This document shows positions 7,838-15,250 of a DNA stretch of 21,078 bases, one piece after another; positions within the stretch are counted from its first letter, which is position 1, and every line of letters starts with the position of its first letter. Source of the stretch: Dehalococcoidia bacterium (GTDB lineage: Bacteria > Chloroflexota > Dehalococcoidia > UBA3495). The notes below the pieces were generated by a model. It was not told where the DNA came from. It saw nothing but the letters and a program-made list of their open reading frames with translations, and searched no databases. The position numbers and the translations under genes were made by a program. The DNA lies in assembly GCA_002730485.1 (NCBI GenBank), contig PCAH01000113.1, positions 1 to 21,078 of the forward strand. The letters are read 5' to 3'.

Positions 7838-8756
7838 ATGAAAAGTTATTAGCGAAACAAATGGAGCGGTATTCAGTCTGCCGTGGTACGTAGCAAATGA
7901 CGAAGGCTTCTTCGCGGCAGAGGGCATTGAGATGGAATTCGTCCAGGCTCACGCGATTAACCCAGAGCATAAAACTGACAATCCAGAAGATGTTAATCCG
8001 ATTCTTGGTCACATACCCTTTGAAGAAAAGCAGGTAACTATTTACCGCGCTTGAGAAGAGGGTCAGGTCCGTCGGGCCTACGAGAGCAAACAAGGCGCCA
8101 AGGTGATTGGATTGCGCTCATCGGTAGCTAATCAAGCGTTGTTGGTGCGGGGAGACTCTCGCCATTACTACCCTGATTCATTGGGGAACGAGCCTATCGC
8201 CGTCCAGTTTCACGCTGGGTCACATTACACCGCATTACGTCTGCTTGAGGGCTATCTACCCGCAGAAAAAATCAAGATGCTGCACTACGGCAGTCCGGAA
8301 AATAGACTGGACGCGCTCCTTAGTGGGGAAGTTTCCGCCGCCATGCTCATGGAGCCGTACATTTCATTGGCAGAGAAAAATGGATGCCGTTCAGTCTGCG
8401 AAGGGCATTACCTAGGCGCAGAGAACGCCAGCGACAACATGGACGAGGAGACCTTTGCCTCCATTAACCGGGCGGTGGTGAAGGCAGTGGACCTAATCAA
8501 CTCTGACAAGCACCGCTTCATCCACTACTTGCTGGACGATCAAAAATTCGCCAAGACACTGGAGAAATGGGGGCCGTTAACCGCTGAAGATTTCTTGTTA
8601 ACACGCCTACGGTTCACACACCCGACGCCGTACACCGATGAGCAGATTGAGGACACTTACAACTGGATGGTCCGTTGGGGGCTGCTGAACGCGTCAGTAT
8701 GCGCCGCCGACTTCGTGGACAACAGGGACGTCGAGGCCGTGGCAGCCGACGACTAA
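7838..8756 (+). pseudogene. THI5/NMT1-like substrate-binding protein, broken by frameshift and TGA
   Basis: The ATG at 7838 has AGGAA eight nt upstream, but the frame ends after four codons. Dropping one A of the AAAA at 7841-7844 restores a frame reading MKVISETNGAVFSLPWYVAN, then DEGFFAAEGIEMEFV, a clear periplasmic-binding-protein type II start of the THI5/NMT1/SsuA group. That frame then meets TGA at 8052-8054 (IYRA-stop-EEGQVRRAY) and continues to the TAA at 8756; the part from GTG 8103 (217 codons) is open and reads QFHAGSHYTALRLLEGY, SGEVSAAMLMEPY and GAENASDNMDEETF. Repaired length is 305 aa. No signal peptide is visible even in the repaired protein. It could be a true pseudogene, or sequencing or assembly errors in a living gene. 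Confidence 0.8.
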
Positions 8757-8782
8757 ACTCAGGAACAAACTCAGCGGCAAAC

Positions 8783-8818
8783 AAAGACCGGCACTGAGAT
8801 ATCGGTGCCGGTCTTTCT
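8783..8818 (+). terminator. Intrinsic terminator after binding-protein gene
   Basis: aaagaccggcac (8783-8794) and gtgccggtcttt (8805-8816) form a perfect 12-bp stem with a short loop; the 3' arm ends in a T-run. It sits 27 nt past the binding-protein stop. Confidence 0.9.
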
Positions 8819-8899
8819 ATTTGCCGCGCCCGTGGGGTCTCAGGCTATCAAGTACAATTAGGATGGTTCCAATCAGACTCGGCTCTGGAGATATTCACC

Positions 8900-9742
8900 A
8901 TGCCTCTCAAAATCAGACGGAGTTCAAGCGTAGCCGTGTTGGAAGTTCACGGCGTGATTGGTAACCACATCAAGATCCCTGAATAATCGCGACTGATCGA
9001 CTCTGTAGCCACCGATTCACGCCTGAAGGCCGTGTTGCTGGACATAGACTCGCCGGGCGGTTCGGCCACAGGCTCTGAGGTGTTGTACCGGGCCATCCGG
9101 CGGGTGGCTGAGGTGAAGCCGGTTTATGCCTACGTGCGGGGCATGGCGGCCTCCGGCGATTACTACCTGGCCTGCGCTGCCAGCAAGGTCTACGCCCTGC
9201 CAACCGCGTTGGTCGGTTCCATAGGCGTGATCTACCTGCGGCCGGTACTGGAGCAGCTGCTCGCCAAAGTGGGCGTGGAATTCTCTGTGTACAAGAGCGG
9301 GGAATTCAAAGACATGACTGGCTTCTGGCGGACTCCAACCGACCGTGAATCAGAGAAATTTCAGGAACTGATCGACGAAATATTCAACAACTTTGTGACG
9401 GTGGTGGCCAGCGGACGTTCTCTGGAGGAATCCAAGGTGCGGGAGGTGGCCACCGGCGAGGTCATGACTGCCCAGAGTGGGATTGGCGTTGGCCTGGTCG
9501 ATGGGATCGGAGATTTCAAAGACACGCTCGAGGCTGTTGCCCTACTTGGTGACTGTAAGCCCTCGCCCAAGTGGATACGCCCCAGCCGCAGTTTCCCCCA
9601 ACGTCTGTTGGGTCGAACCGGCATCGGCGGCCAGATCGGCGGACAAGGGGTATTGGACGGATTGCAGAGGATCATGGCTGGCGGGATCTATTATCTTGAG
9701 CCTGGACACATCTCCGGAGGAGACTACGGTCTCGGCGAATAG
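8900..9742 (+). pseudogene. sppA: S49-family (SppA-like) signal peptide peptidase, interrupted by TAA
   Basis: The ATG at 8900 has GGAG nine nt upstream and opens MPLKIRRSSSVAVLEVHGVI, as expected for S49 peptidases. TAA at codon 29 (8984-8986) interrupts ...IKIPE-stop-SRLID; most relatives would have a sense codon here, so one base change would repair it. After it the frame runs 252 codons: LDIDSPGGSATGSE, then the nucleophile Ser85 in GMAASGDYYLA, GSIGV, and Lys137 in SGEFKD, 52 residues after the Ser as in the Bacillus SppA Ser-Lys dyad. Internal restart at GTG 9032 would lose the first strand and is poorly placed. No membrane anchor is seen; such proteins cut remnant signal peptides or other membrane fragments. 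Its stop codon abuts that of mazG. Confidence 0.85.
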
Positions 9743-10567
9743 CTAGCCGACGATTCGCTTGGCTTCCTGCCAGAGTTCCTCTTTCTGCTCCAGAGGCAGG
9801 CCGTTGAAATCCTGACCTCGATCTGCAGCCAAGGATTCCATGCTCAGATACCGCCTGCTGAAGCGCTGGTTCGCCTGACGTAAGACGTCTTCGGCGTGGG
9901 CACCGGTCCAGCGGGTCAGATTGACCATGGTGAACAGCAGATCGCCTAATTCGTGCTCTTTTTCCTCGGTCGTGCTGGCTGCCTTGAACTCGGCGACCTC
10001 TTCCACGAGCTTGTCCAGCACGCCTGAGATGTCGTCCCACTCGAATCCGGCCTTGCCGACCCGGTCCTGCATCAACTGGGCGTAGGCCAAGGCTGGCAGG
10101 TCAACGGGGATACCTTCCACCGGAGATTTCTTCTCGCCCTTGGCCTTCCGTTCTTCAGCTTTGATCTGCTCCCAGTTCTTCTCCACCTCTCGTGCGTCCT
10201 CGGCGTGTCCATCGGCAAATACGTGAGGGTGCCGGCGGACCAATTTGGCGTTGATATTGCGCAACACATCCTCAAGCTGGAAATCGCCCGCTTCCTGGGC
10301 GATATCAGCGTGGAATGCGATCTGAACCAGCAAATCACCCAGTTCCTCCGACAAGATCGCCGGATTCCCCTGGTCGATAGCCTCAATCACCTCATACGAC
10401 TCCTCAAGCAGGTTGCGCTTTAGCGAATCGTGGGTCTGCTCTCGGTCCCAGGGACAGCCACCTGGCGCACGGAGTTTGGCGACAATGTCCACCAGGGTCT
10501 GAAACGTGCCCAGTTCCTGATCGGAGAATGGTGTTTGGCTTTGGGATGAATCCTCTTTTGGCGACAT
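9743..10567 (-). CDS. mazG: Nucleoside triphosphate pyrophosphohydrolase MazG
   Basis: 274 aa, the usual length of the two-domain form. Domain 1 has CPWDREQTHDSL (about 38-49), the EExxE metal-binding motif at Glu55, Glu56 and Glu59, and EELGD (74-78), followed by RRHPHVF (111-117). Domain 2 repeats the pattern with EEVAE (189-193) and ELGD (206-209), giving the Mg-binding set EExxE...ExxD in both. MazG hydrolyses NTPs and dNTPs to monophosphates and pyrophosphate, a house-cleaning role that also lowers ppGpp signalling in some bacteria. It is convergent with the SppA-like gene with no gap: the two stops form TAGCTA. No clear ribosome-binding site precedes the ATG at 10567. Confidence 0.96.
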   Translation of the reverse strand: MSPKEDSSQSQTPFSDQELGTFQTLVDIVAKLRAPGGCPWDREQTHDSLKRNLLEESYEVIEAIDQGNPAILSEELGDLLVQIAFHADIAQEAGDFQLEDVLRNINAKLVRRHPHVFADGHAEDAREVEKNWEQIKAEERKAKGEKKSPVEGIPVDLPALAYAQLMQDRVGKAGFEWDDISGVLDKLVEEVAEFKAASTTEEKEHELGDLLFTMVNLTRWTGAHAEDVLRQANQRFSRRYLSMESLAADRGQDFNGLPLEQKEELWQEAKRIVG

Positions 10568-10689
10568 GGGCGAATTATAGATTGAGGGCTGGTTGCTTCA
10601 CAAGCTGGCCGGTGCTAAGTTAAACGGGACTTCCAGGCACAAATTCACCCTATCTCATGGCCTGGTTCACGCGTAAAACCGGAGTTCAA

Positions 10690-11415
10690 ATGAGCCGTGT
10701 TGGCTTCATCCCCTGGGCGCTTTTCATAGTTGCAGTACCGCTTTTTTTGATCACTGCCAGTGTTACCTGGGCATTCAACAGCCCCGGTCTCTACAACGAC
10801 GGTTTTGAGAAGTACTCCATCTCCAGGATCACCGGAATCACCAACTCTGATCTTAGACAGGTAGGCGCAGACATCCGGAGTTATATCAACTCCAGCGACG
10901 AGCCGATGGACATCCAGACCAGCATCTTTGGAGCGGAGCAAGACCTGTTCAACGCCAAAGAGATCGCACACATGAAAGATGTTAAAACGTTGGTGCGTGG
11001 AGTCTACGTGCTGGCTCTAGGCTCAGCCGCATACCTGCTAGTTATGATATTGGTCGGCTTTATCAGGCAGGGGCGGCTCTTCACCCCACTACTGGCCAAA
11101 CGCCTGGCCCTCGGCGGCGGATTGACCCTGGCCATGCTGGCGCTATTCGGCGCTGTGGCTGCCTTTGGGTTCGATAGTCTGTTCATAAAGTTCCACGAGA
11201 TCAGCTTTGCCAACGATTTTTGGCAACTGGACCCTCGGACGGACTATCTGGTCAGGATATTTCCGGACAATTTCTGGTTCGACGCCACCGTGTGGGTGGC
11301 GGTAAAGGCCGTAGTAGGCGCGCTGGTCATAACCGTAGCTTCCAGTTCTTATCTGGTTTACCGCCGGTACAGCAGCTGGCAAGAAATGATGCACAGCCTG
11401 AGGAGAACCGGCTGA
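10690..11415 (+). CDS. DUF1461 / TIGR01906-type integral membrane protein
   Basis: 241 aa from the ATG at 10690, chosen because GGAG lies six nt upstream; an ATG at 10657 in the same frame has no such site. Four hydrophobic segments are visible: about 7-29, 102-124, 132-154 and 208-230. Between the first two is a large loop with LFNAKEIAHMKDVKTLV; between the last two is FHEISFANDFWQLDPRTDYLVRIFP, which I recognise as the signature of the DUF1461 family (called conserved integral membrane protein, TIGR01906). The function of the family is unknown. It is divergent from mazG and ends before a hairpin terminator. Confidence 0.85.
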   Translation: MSRVGFIPWALFIVAVPLFLITASVTWAFNSPGLYNDGFEKYSISRITGITNSDLRQVGADIRSYINSSDEPMDIQTSIFGAEQDLFNAKEIAHMKDVKTLVRGVYVLALGSAAYLLVMILVGFIRQGRLFTPLLAKRLALGGGLTLAMLALFGAVAAFGFDSLFIKFHEISFANDFWQLDPRTDYLVRIFPDNFWFDATVWVAVKAVVGALVITVASSSYLVYRRYSSWQEMMHSLRRTG

Positions 11416-11495
11416 AAGATGCATATCAAGGCCTAAGTGGTCTAGAATACGTAGCTGAATTGACACCGTTGGCCCAACCGCAAAGGTTTACGAAT

Positions 11496-11526
11496 AAAAA
11501 CAGGGGCAAGTGTTACTTGCCCCTGT
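11496..11526 (-). terminator. Intrinsic terminator for FmdB-type gene
   Basis: acaggggcaagt (11500-11511) and acttgcccctgt (11515-11526) pair perfectly over 12 bp with a 3-nt loop. On the minus strand the stem is followed by TTTTTATT, so it best terminates the FmdB-type gene; the plus-strand side (cttac) is a weak U-tract for the DUF1461 gene. Confidence 0.9.
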
Positions 11527-11572
11527 CTTACGTGAATCTCAATCTACTGATTCGATCTATTATTGATCCAGC

Positions 11573-11794
11573 CTACGGACCACAGCCGCAGCACCCGCCG
11601 CCGCTCAATGGAGGTAATGGACCCATAGAGGTCGGCATCTCGCTGGCGCCACCCTTGGTCACCGAAGCAAATACCGAGATTGCACGCCTGGCGGGCTGCT
11701 CGCAATTTGGGCAATCAGCTCCGGTTGCGCTCATTGACTGGAGTTTTTCAAACTTGTGGTCACAGGTGGGACAGAGATATTCGTATAAAGGCAT
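11573..11794 (-). CDS. FmdB-family zinc-ribbon protein
   Basis: 73 aa. MPLYEYLCPTCDHKFEKLQ followed by CPNC gives the FmdB-type zinc ribbon, with Cys8, Cys11, Cys28 and Cys31 as metal ligands. The tail is Gly/Pro-rich and ends GGGCCGCGP, common in this family. GGGAGG eight nt before the ATG is a strong ribosome-binding site. FmdB proteins are called putative regulators because the type member lies in a formamidase/amidase operon; their exact activity is not established. It is a single-gene unit with its own terminator and a 14-nt duplication just upstream. Confidence 0.92.
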   Translation of the reverse strand: MPLYEYLCPTCDHKFEKLQSMSATGADCPNCEQPARRAISVFASVTKGGASEMPTSMGPLPPLSGGGCCGCGP

Positions 11795-11821
11795 GCTCGA
11801 GTCCTCCCTAAGTTATTCCTA

Positions 11822-11849
11822 GAGTAGATCCCAACGAGTAGATCCCAAC
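11822..11849. repeat. Exact 14-nt tandem duplication upstream of FmdB-type gene
   Basis: gagtagatcccaac occurs twice head-to-tail (11822-11835, 11836-11849). It begins 28 nt upstream of the FmdB-type start codon, probably in the leader or promoter region. Confidence 0.92.
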
Positions 11850-11977
11850 CGAATTCATGCGCTCGGCAGGCACTGAACTGAATTTAACCGAATCAAATAT
11901 CAAGCGTCAAGGGCGATATCATCGTTAGGCAGAATCAAGACTCAGGCTCGGAAGAGGCCACCGGCGGACAACCGCAG

Positions 11978-13222
11978 GTGAGGCCACGACGGCGTTTACA
12001 GACGCTGGATTCGTGGCGAGCCTACCGTGATTTCAGGTTCCTCTGGGTCGGCAATTTCTTTGCCAACACCGCCCAGTGGCTACAACTGCTATCCGTAGGC
12101 TGGTTGGTACGCGATCTGACGGAGTCGTTCGCATCTTCAGCGCTCCTCGTGGTCACAGTGGGCGGCATGACCACCCTCCCGACAATCGTGGTTGGACCCT
12201 GGGCAGGCGTGCTTGGAGACCGGGTCAACCGTAGAAAGCTGGTCATGTGTGTCCAGAGTTTCATGGCCGTGGCCGCAGTGACGTTTGCTTTAGTCGTGAG
12301 TTCCGGTCACGTGGAATGGTGGCACGCCTATATCTACGTGTTGGTGTCTGGGGTCTGCTGGTCAACCACACTGACCGTCCGTCAGACATTGGTGGCCAAC
12401 ACCGTTCCCAAAGAATCGCTGGTCAACGCCTACGCTGCCAACACACTGACCATCACCGGCACCAGGATGATCGGCCCATTCATCGGCGGCATCCTGATCA
12501 CCACCCTTGGCTTCACCTGGAATTTCGCCATAGAAGCCGGTTTGTATGCGGCCACAGTGCTGGCATTCTGGCCCATGAAGACCCCCTACACCCAAGCAAG
12601 GCCCCCGAGTACCGGTAGTTCACCACTGGCCGACCTTTTGGAAGGGTTCCGCTACATCAGGAAGCAGGAGAAGGTGATCTTCCACCTGATAATCCTGGGT
12701 TTGATACCAAACGTGCTGCTCCATCCTGTGTGGTTCATGCTGCCCATCTTCACCGTGGAGGTCTTGCACCGAAGCGCCGACGTGGGTGGTTACATGCTGG
12801 CCGTGACTGGAGTGGGTGGATTCGTCTCTGCAATCACAATCGCCTCATTGGGTTTCGGTCGGAATCGCGGGCTCATTTGCCTCTGGTCAGTCTTGTTCGG
12901 CTCGGCCACCATCGTACTGTTCGCCCATTCCCACTGGTTGGCCCCGGCATTGTTGTTGATTGGCCTGATGTCTGCCGGACAGGCGACGTTCCGAACCTCG
13001 TCCAGCACTTTGATACAGACGTTGTCTCCCGACCACCTGCGGAGTCGGATAACGAGCCTGCATATGTACAGTCAGGGGTTTGTGTTCATGTCCAGCCTGG
13101 CAGTGGGCTTGTTGGTCGACCAGACCACGGTGGTTGTGGCTCTGACGGTAATCGGAGTCACAGGCATGGTCTTGGGCACAATGGCCTACATGGTCTTCCC
13201 GTTGGTCAGGCAAGCACGTTGA
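11978..13222 (+). CDS. MFS transporter, EntS/DHA3-like exporter
   Basis: 414 aa with about 12 hydrophobic segments. FRFLWVGNFFANTAQWLQLLSVGWLV near the N-terminus, the loop 2-3 motif GVLGDRVNRRKL and GTRMIGPFIGGILI in the middle of the first half are typical of the MFS_3/EntS branch of proton-driven exporters. The start is taken as GTG at 11978; the frame is open for 90 nt upstream without ATG, GTG or TTG, and no strong ribosome-binding site is seen, so the start is the weak point. A second, different MFS exporter follows 83 nt downstream. The substrate is unknown; export of siderophores, drugs or metabolites are all possible. Confidence 0.88.
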   Translation: MRPRRRLQTLDSWRAYRDFRFLWVGNFFANTAQWLQLLSVGWLVRDLTESFASSALLVVTVGGMTTLPTIVVGPWAGVLGDRVNRRKLVMCVQSFMAVAAVTFALVVSSGHVEWWHAYIYVLVSGVCWSTTLTVRQTLVANTVPKESLVNAYAANTLTITGTRMIGPFIGGILITTLGFTWNFAIEAGLYAATVLAFWPMKTPYTQARPPSTGSSPLADLLEGFRYIRKQEKVIFHLIILGLIPNVLLHPVWFMLPIFTVEVLHRSADVGGYMLAVTGVGGFVSAITIASLGFGRNRGLICLWSVLFGSATIVLFAHSHWLAPALLLIGLMSAGQATFRTSSSTLIQTLSPDHLRSRITSLHMYSQGFVFMSSLAVGLLVDQTTVVVALTVIGVTGMVLGTMAYMVFPLVRQAR

Positions 13223-13305
13223 TGATGCTGATTTGATGCCAACAATATGATTGATTGCCAAGAGGTTTTCGGGCGTTTTTCGGGTTCCGGGGGTACCCTA
13301 GTCAA

Positions 13306-14796
13306 GTGATTTCCCGAATCAAGAACAGCCCCAGTTACAAATGGTGGGTATTTGCCACCATTGCTGTTGGAACATTTCTATCCGTTGTCGACCACGGCAG
13401 CGTACTGGTTGCGCTCCCCAACGTGGAGTCGCATTTCGATACCGACCTCCCTACAGTCCAATGGATAGTGGTCGGCTACGCCCTGGCGATCAGTGTCTTG
13501 ATCCTGCCCATGGGCCGGTTTGGCGATATTATTGGCCGAAAACCGGTCTACATCGCCGGGATGGTCATCTTTGTCGTAGCCGCCTTCTTCGCCGGAGCCT
13601 CTCCCAACCTTGGTTTCTTGATCTTCTCCAAGGTTGTACAGGGCGTTGGCTCAGCCATGGTTCAGAGTTCCGGGATCGCCATGGTTGTCTCATCGTTCCC
13701 AGGCACAGAACGAGGCAAGGCTCTGGGCACTCACCTGAGCGTGGTCGGAATCGGCGCCATTGCCGGGCCAGCCATTGGCGGTCTATTGGTCAGCGCCTTT
13801 GATTGGCGCGCAGTTTTCTTTGCCAACGTACCCATCGGCGTGATCACCATCATCATCTCCATGATGATCCTGCCACTTTCAAAGCCAGATGCGTCCGCCG
13901 AAACCCGGCGGTTCGATTGGGGTGGGGCCGTTTTATCGGGCCTAGCCCTGTCGGGTTTCTTGCTGGTGGTTGGAAATGGAGACCGGTTGGGCTGGACCTC
14001 AGCGTTGATCGTATCCGGATCGATAGCCACGGTCGTTGCAGGCGTCGTATTTGTCCGGTGGGAACTCCGTTCCTCAGCACCGATGCTGGACATGCGGCTG
14101 TTCAAACGCAAGGTATTTGGCTTTGGTGTGGCCGCAGGCTGGTTTTCCTTCCTGGGTAGTTCAGCAGCCAGGTTCATGATGCCGTTCTACCTACAGCGGG
14201 TCTTGGAACTGTCGCCGAGGGAGGTGGGGTTCCTGCTCATACCACCAGCTATGTGTATGGTGATGCTTGGGCCCATAACTGGCCGACTATCAGACCAATT
14301 CGGATGGCGAGTCTTGACCGTCGGTGGGTTGTCCATCTCTGCCACAGCTTGGTTCATCATGGCGTTCGCGCTCACAGAAGCATCTCCCGAACTCCTAATC
14401 GTAATCATGCTGATGGCCCAGAGCACCGGCACCGCATTGTTCAACTCGCCCAACAACAGCTCCATCCTAAGCGCAGTCGATCGTTCCCAGTATGGAGTGG
14501 TCTCGGCCCTGACTCAGTTGGTCCGCAACTCAGCTAATGTGACCAGCATCGCCATTTCTACCACCGTGGTGGTGGCCGTGATGGGGGCCAAGGGAGTGGA
14601 ACCGAGCCTGGACGCCGTGAATCCAGACGTGGCTGACGCCTTTGTCACGGGTCTCAAATACGCCTTCTTGATGCTGGGCGGGTTGCTCCTGATAGGGATT
14701 ACATTTGCCCTGCTCAGAGGCGAGCGTGCCAAACCAACTCCAACGCCCGGGCCGCAGGAGCCGGTGGCGGCCAATTCCGAGTCCAAATCCGACTAA
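13306..14796 (+). CDS. MFS transporter, DHA2 (EmrB/QacA) type, about 14 segments
   Basis: 496 aa from GTG at 13306 (MISRIKNSPSYKWWVFATIAVGTFL); an in-frame TTG at 13255 would add 17 residues of unlike sequence. Family blocks: VDHGSVLVALPNVESHF (segment 1), QWIVVGYALAISVLILPMGRFGDIIGRK (motif A with GDxxGRK), and GPAIGGLLVSAFDWRAVFFANVPIGV (motif C region typical of DHA2 proteins). Length and the extra central segments fit the 14-helix class. The C-terminal tail is hydrophilic (KPTPTPGPQEPVAA). Likely a proton-driven multidrug or metabolite exporter in the inner membrane. It may be co-transcribed with the MFS gene before it. Confidence 0.93.
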   Translation: MISRIKNSPSYKWWVFATIAVGTFLSVVDHGSVLVALPNVESHFDTDLPTVQWIVVGYALAISVLILPMGRFGDIIGRKPVYIAGMVIFVVAAFFAGASPNLGFLIFSKVVQGVGSAMVQSSGIAMVVSSFPGTERGKALGTHLSVVGIGAIAGPAIGGLLVSAFDWRAVFFANVPIGVITIIISMMILPLSKPDASAETRRFDWGGAVLSGLALSGFLLVVGNGDRLGWTSALIVSGSIATVVAGVVFVRWELRSSAPMLDMRLFKRKVFGFGVAAGWFSFLGSSAARFMMPFYLQRVLELSPREVGFLLIPPAMCMVMLGPITGRLSDQFGWRVLTVGGLSISATAWFIMAFALTEASPELLIVIMLMAQSTGTALFNSPNNSSILSAVDRSQYGVVSALTQLVRNSANVTSIAISTTVVVAVMGAKGVEPSLDAVNPDVADAFVTGLKYAFLMLGGLLLIGITFALLRGERAKPTPTPGPQEPVAANSESKSD

Positions 14797-14942
14797 TCCC
14801 AAGACCAAACAGGGCGTTCCAATCCTGCTTGACACCCCTAACTTTGGGTGGCAAACTTACTTTTCATTCGTGATAGCTGGCGTTACGCCTGACGCGCCTC
14901 GCCCATCTATCCGATATCACACCAGTGTCGGAGGAGTTTCAA

Positions 14943-15149
14943 ATGGCAGATGTAAACATCGAGATTCGCGAGAACGGTCCCCTGCGCGTGACCGGCCCCA
15001 TCACGATCACAGACAAAGACGGCAAAGGATACAACATTCCTGAGGGCCAGTGGGTGAGCCTATGCCGCTGCGGCCTCTCTGCAAACAAGCCGTTCTGTGA
15101 CACCGTCCACCGAGAAAAAGGTTTCCAAGCTGATTCTGTGGCTTTCTAG
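14943..15149 (+). CDS. CDGSH-type iron-sulfur protein (variant CDTVH motif)
   Basis: 68 aa from the ATG at 14943, set by GGAGGAG six nt upstream; the longer GTG-started frame from 14925 would place that site inside the gene. The C-terminal half has CRCGLSANKPFCDTVH: ligands Cys41, Cys43, Cys52 and His56 match the 3Cys-1His [2Fe-2S] site of CDGSH proteins, with Thr-Val in place of the usual Gly-Ser before His. One motif only, no membrane anchor, so a small cytosolic iron-sulfur protein, perhaps for electron transfer or cluster delivery. It stands alone after the DHA2 exporter and ends at a terminator shared with the convergent dehydrogenase gene. Confidence 0.92.
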   Translation: MADVNIEIRENGPLRVTGPITITDKDGKGYNIPEGQWVSLCRCGLSANKPFCDTVHREKGFQADSVAF

Positions 15150-15191
15150 CCCGACTCAATCTCACGAAGAACATAAAAAAATTGAGCTAAC

Positions 15192-15226
15192 AAAAAGGCA
15201 TCCCGACAAGTCGGGACGCCTTTTTT
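15192..15226. terminator. Bidirectional terminator between CDGSH and dehydrogenase genes
   Basis: aaaaaggc-a-tcccgac (15192-15207) pairs with gtcggga-c-gcctttttt (15210-15226), one internal mismatch. A-run and T-run flank the stem, so it can serve both converging genes. Confidence 0.93.
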
Positions 15227-15250
15227 CGTGACTATGTCACCGATAACCGG

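Noticed and set aside
8052..8054. TGA as selenocysteine or recoded tryptophan; a small stem (aggtcc-gtc-gggcct) lies just downstream
   Set aside because: The same gene has a frameshift, the next gene has a TAA, the stem lacks a recognisable SECIS loop, and all intact genes give no sign of TGA readthrough.
7704..8093. Minus-strand 129-codon open frame
   Set aside because: It overlaps the conserved N-terminal part of the broken binding-protein gene, has Cys/Phe/Tyr-rich random composition and no ribosome-binding site.
11220..11822. Plus-strand 200-codon open frame over the DUF1461 and FmdB-type genes
   Set aside because: It overlaps two recognised genes and crosses a terminator hairpin; composition is not protein-like.
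11978..14796. The two tandem MFS genes as a recent duplication or a two-part transporter
   Set aside because: They belong to different branches (12-segment EntS-like and 14-segment DHA2-like) and differ in length and motifs.
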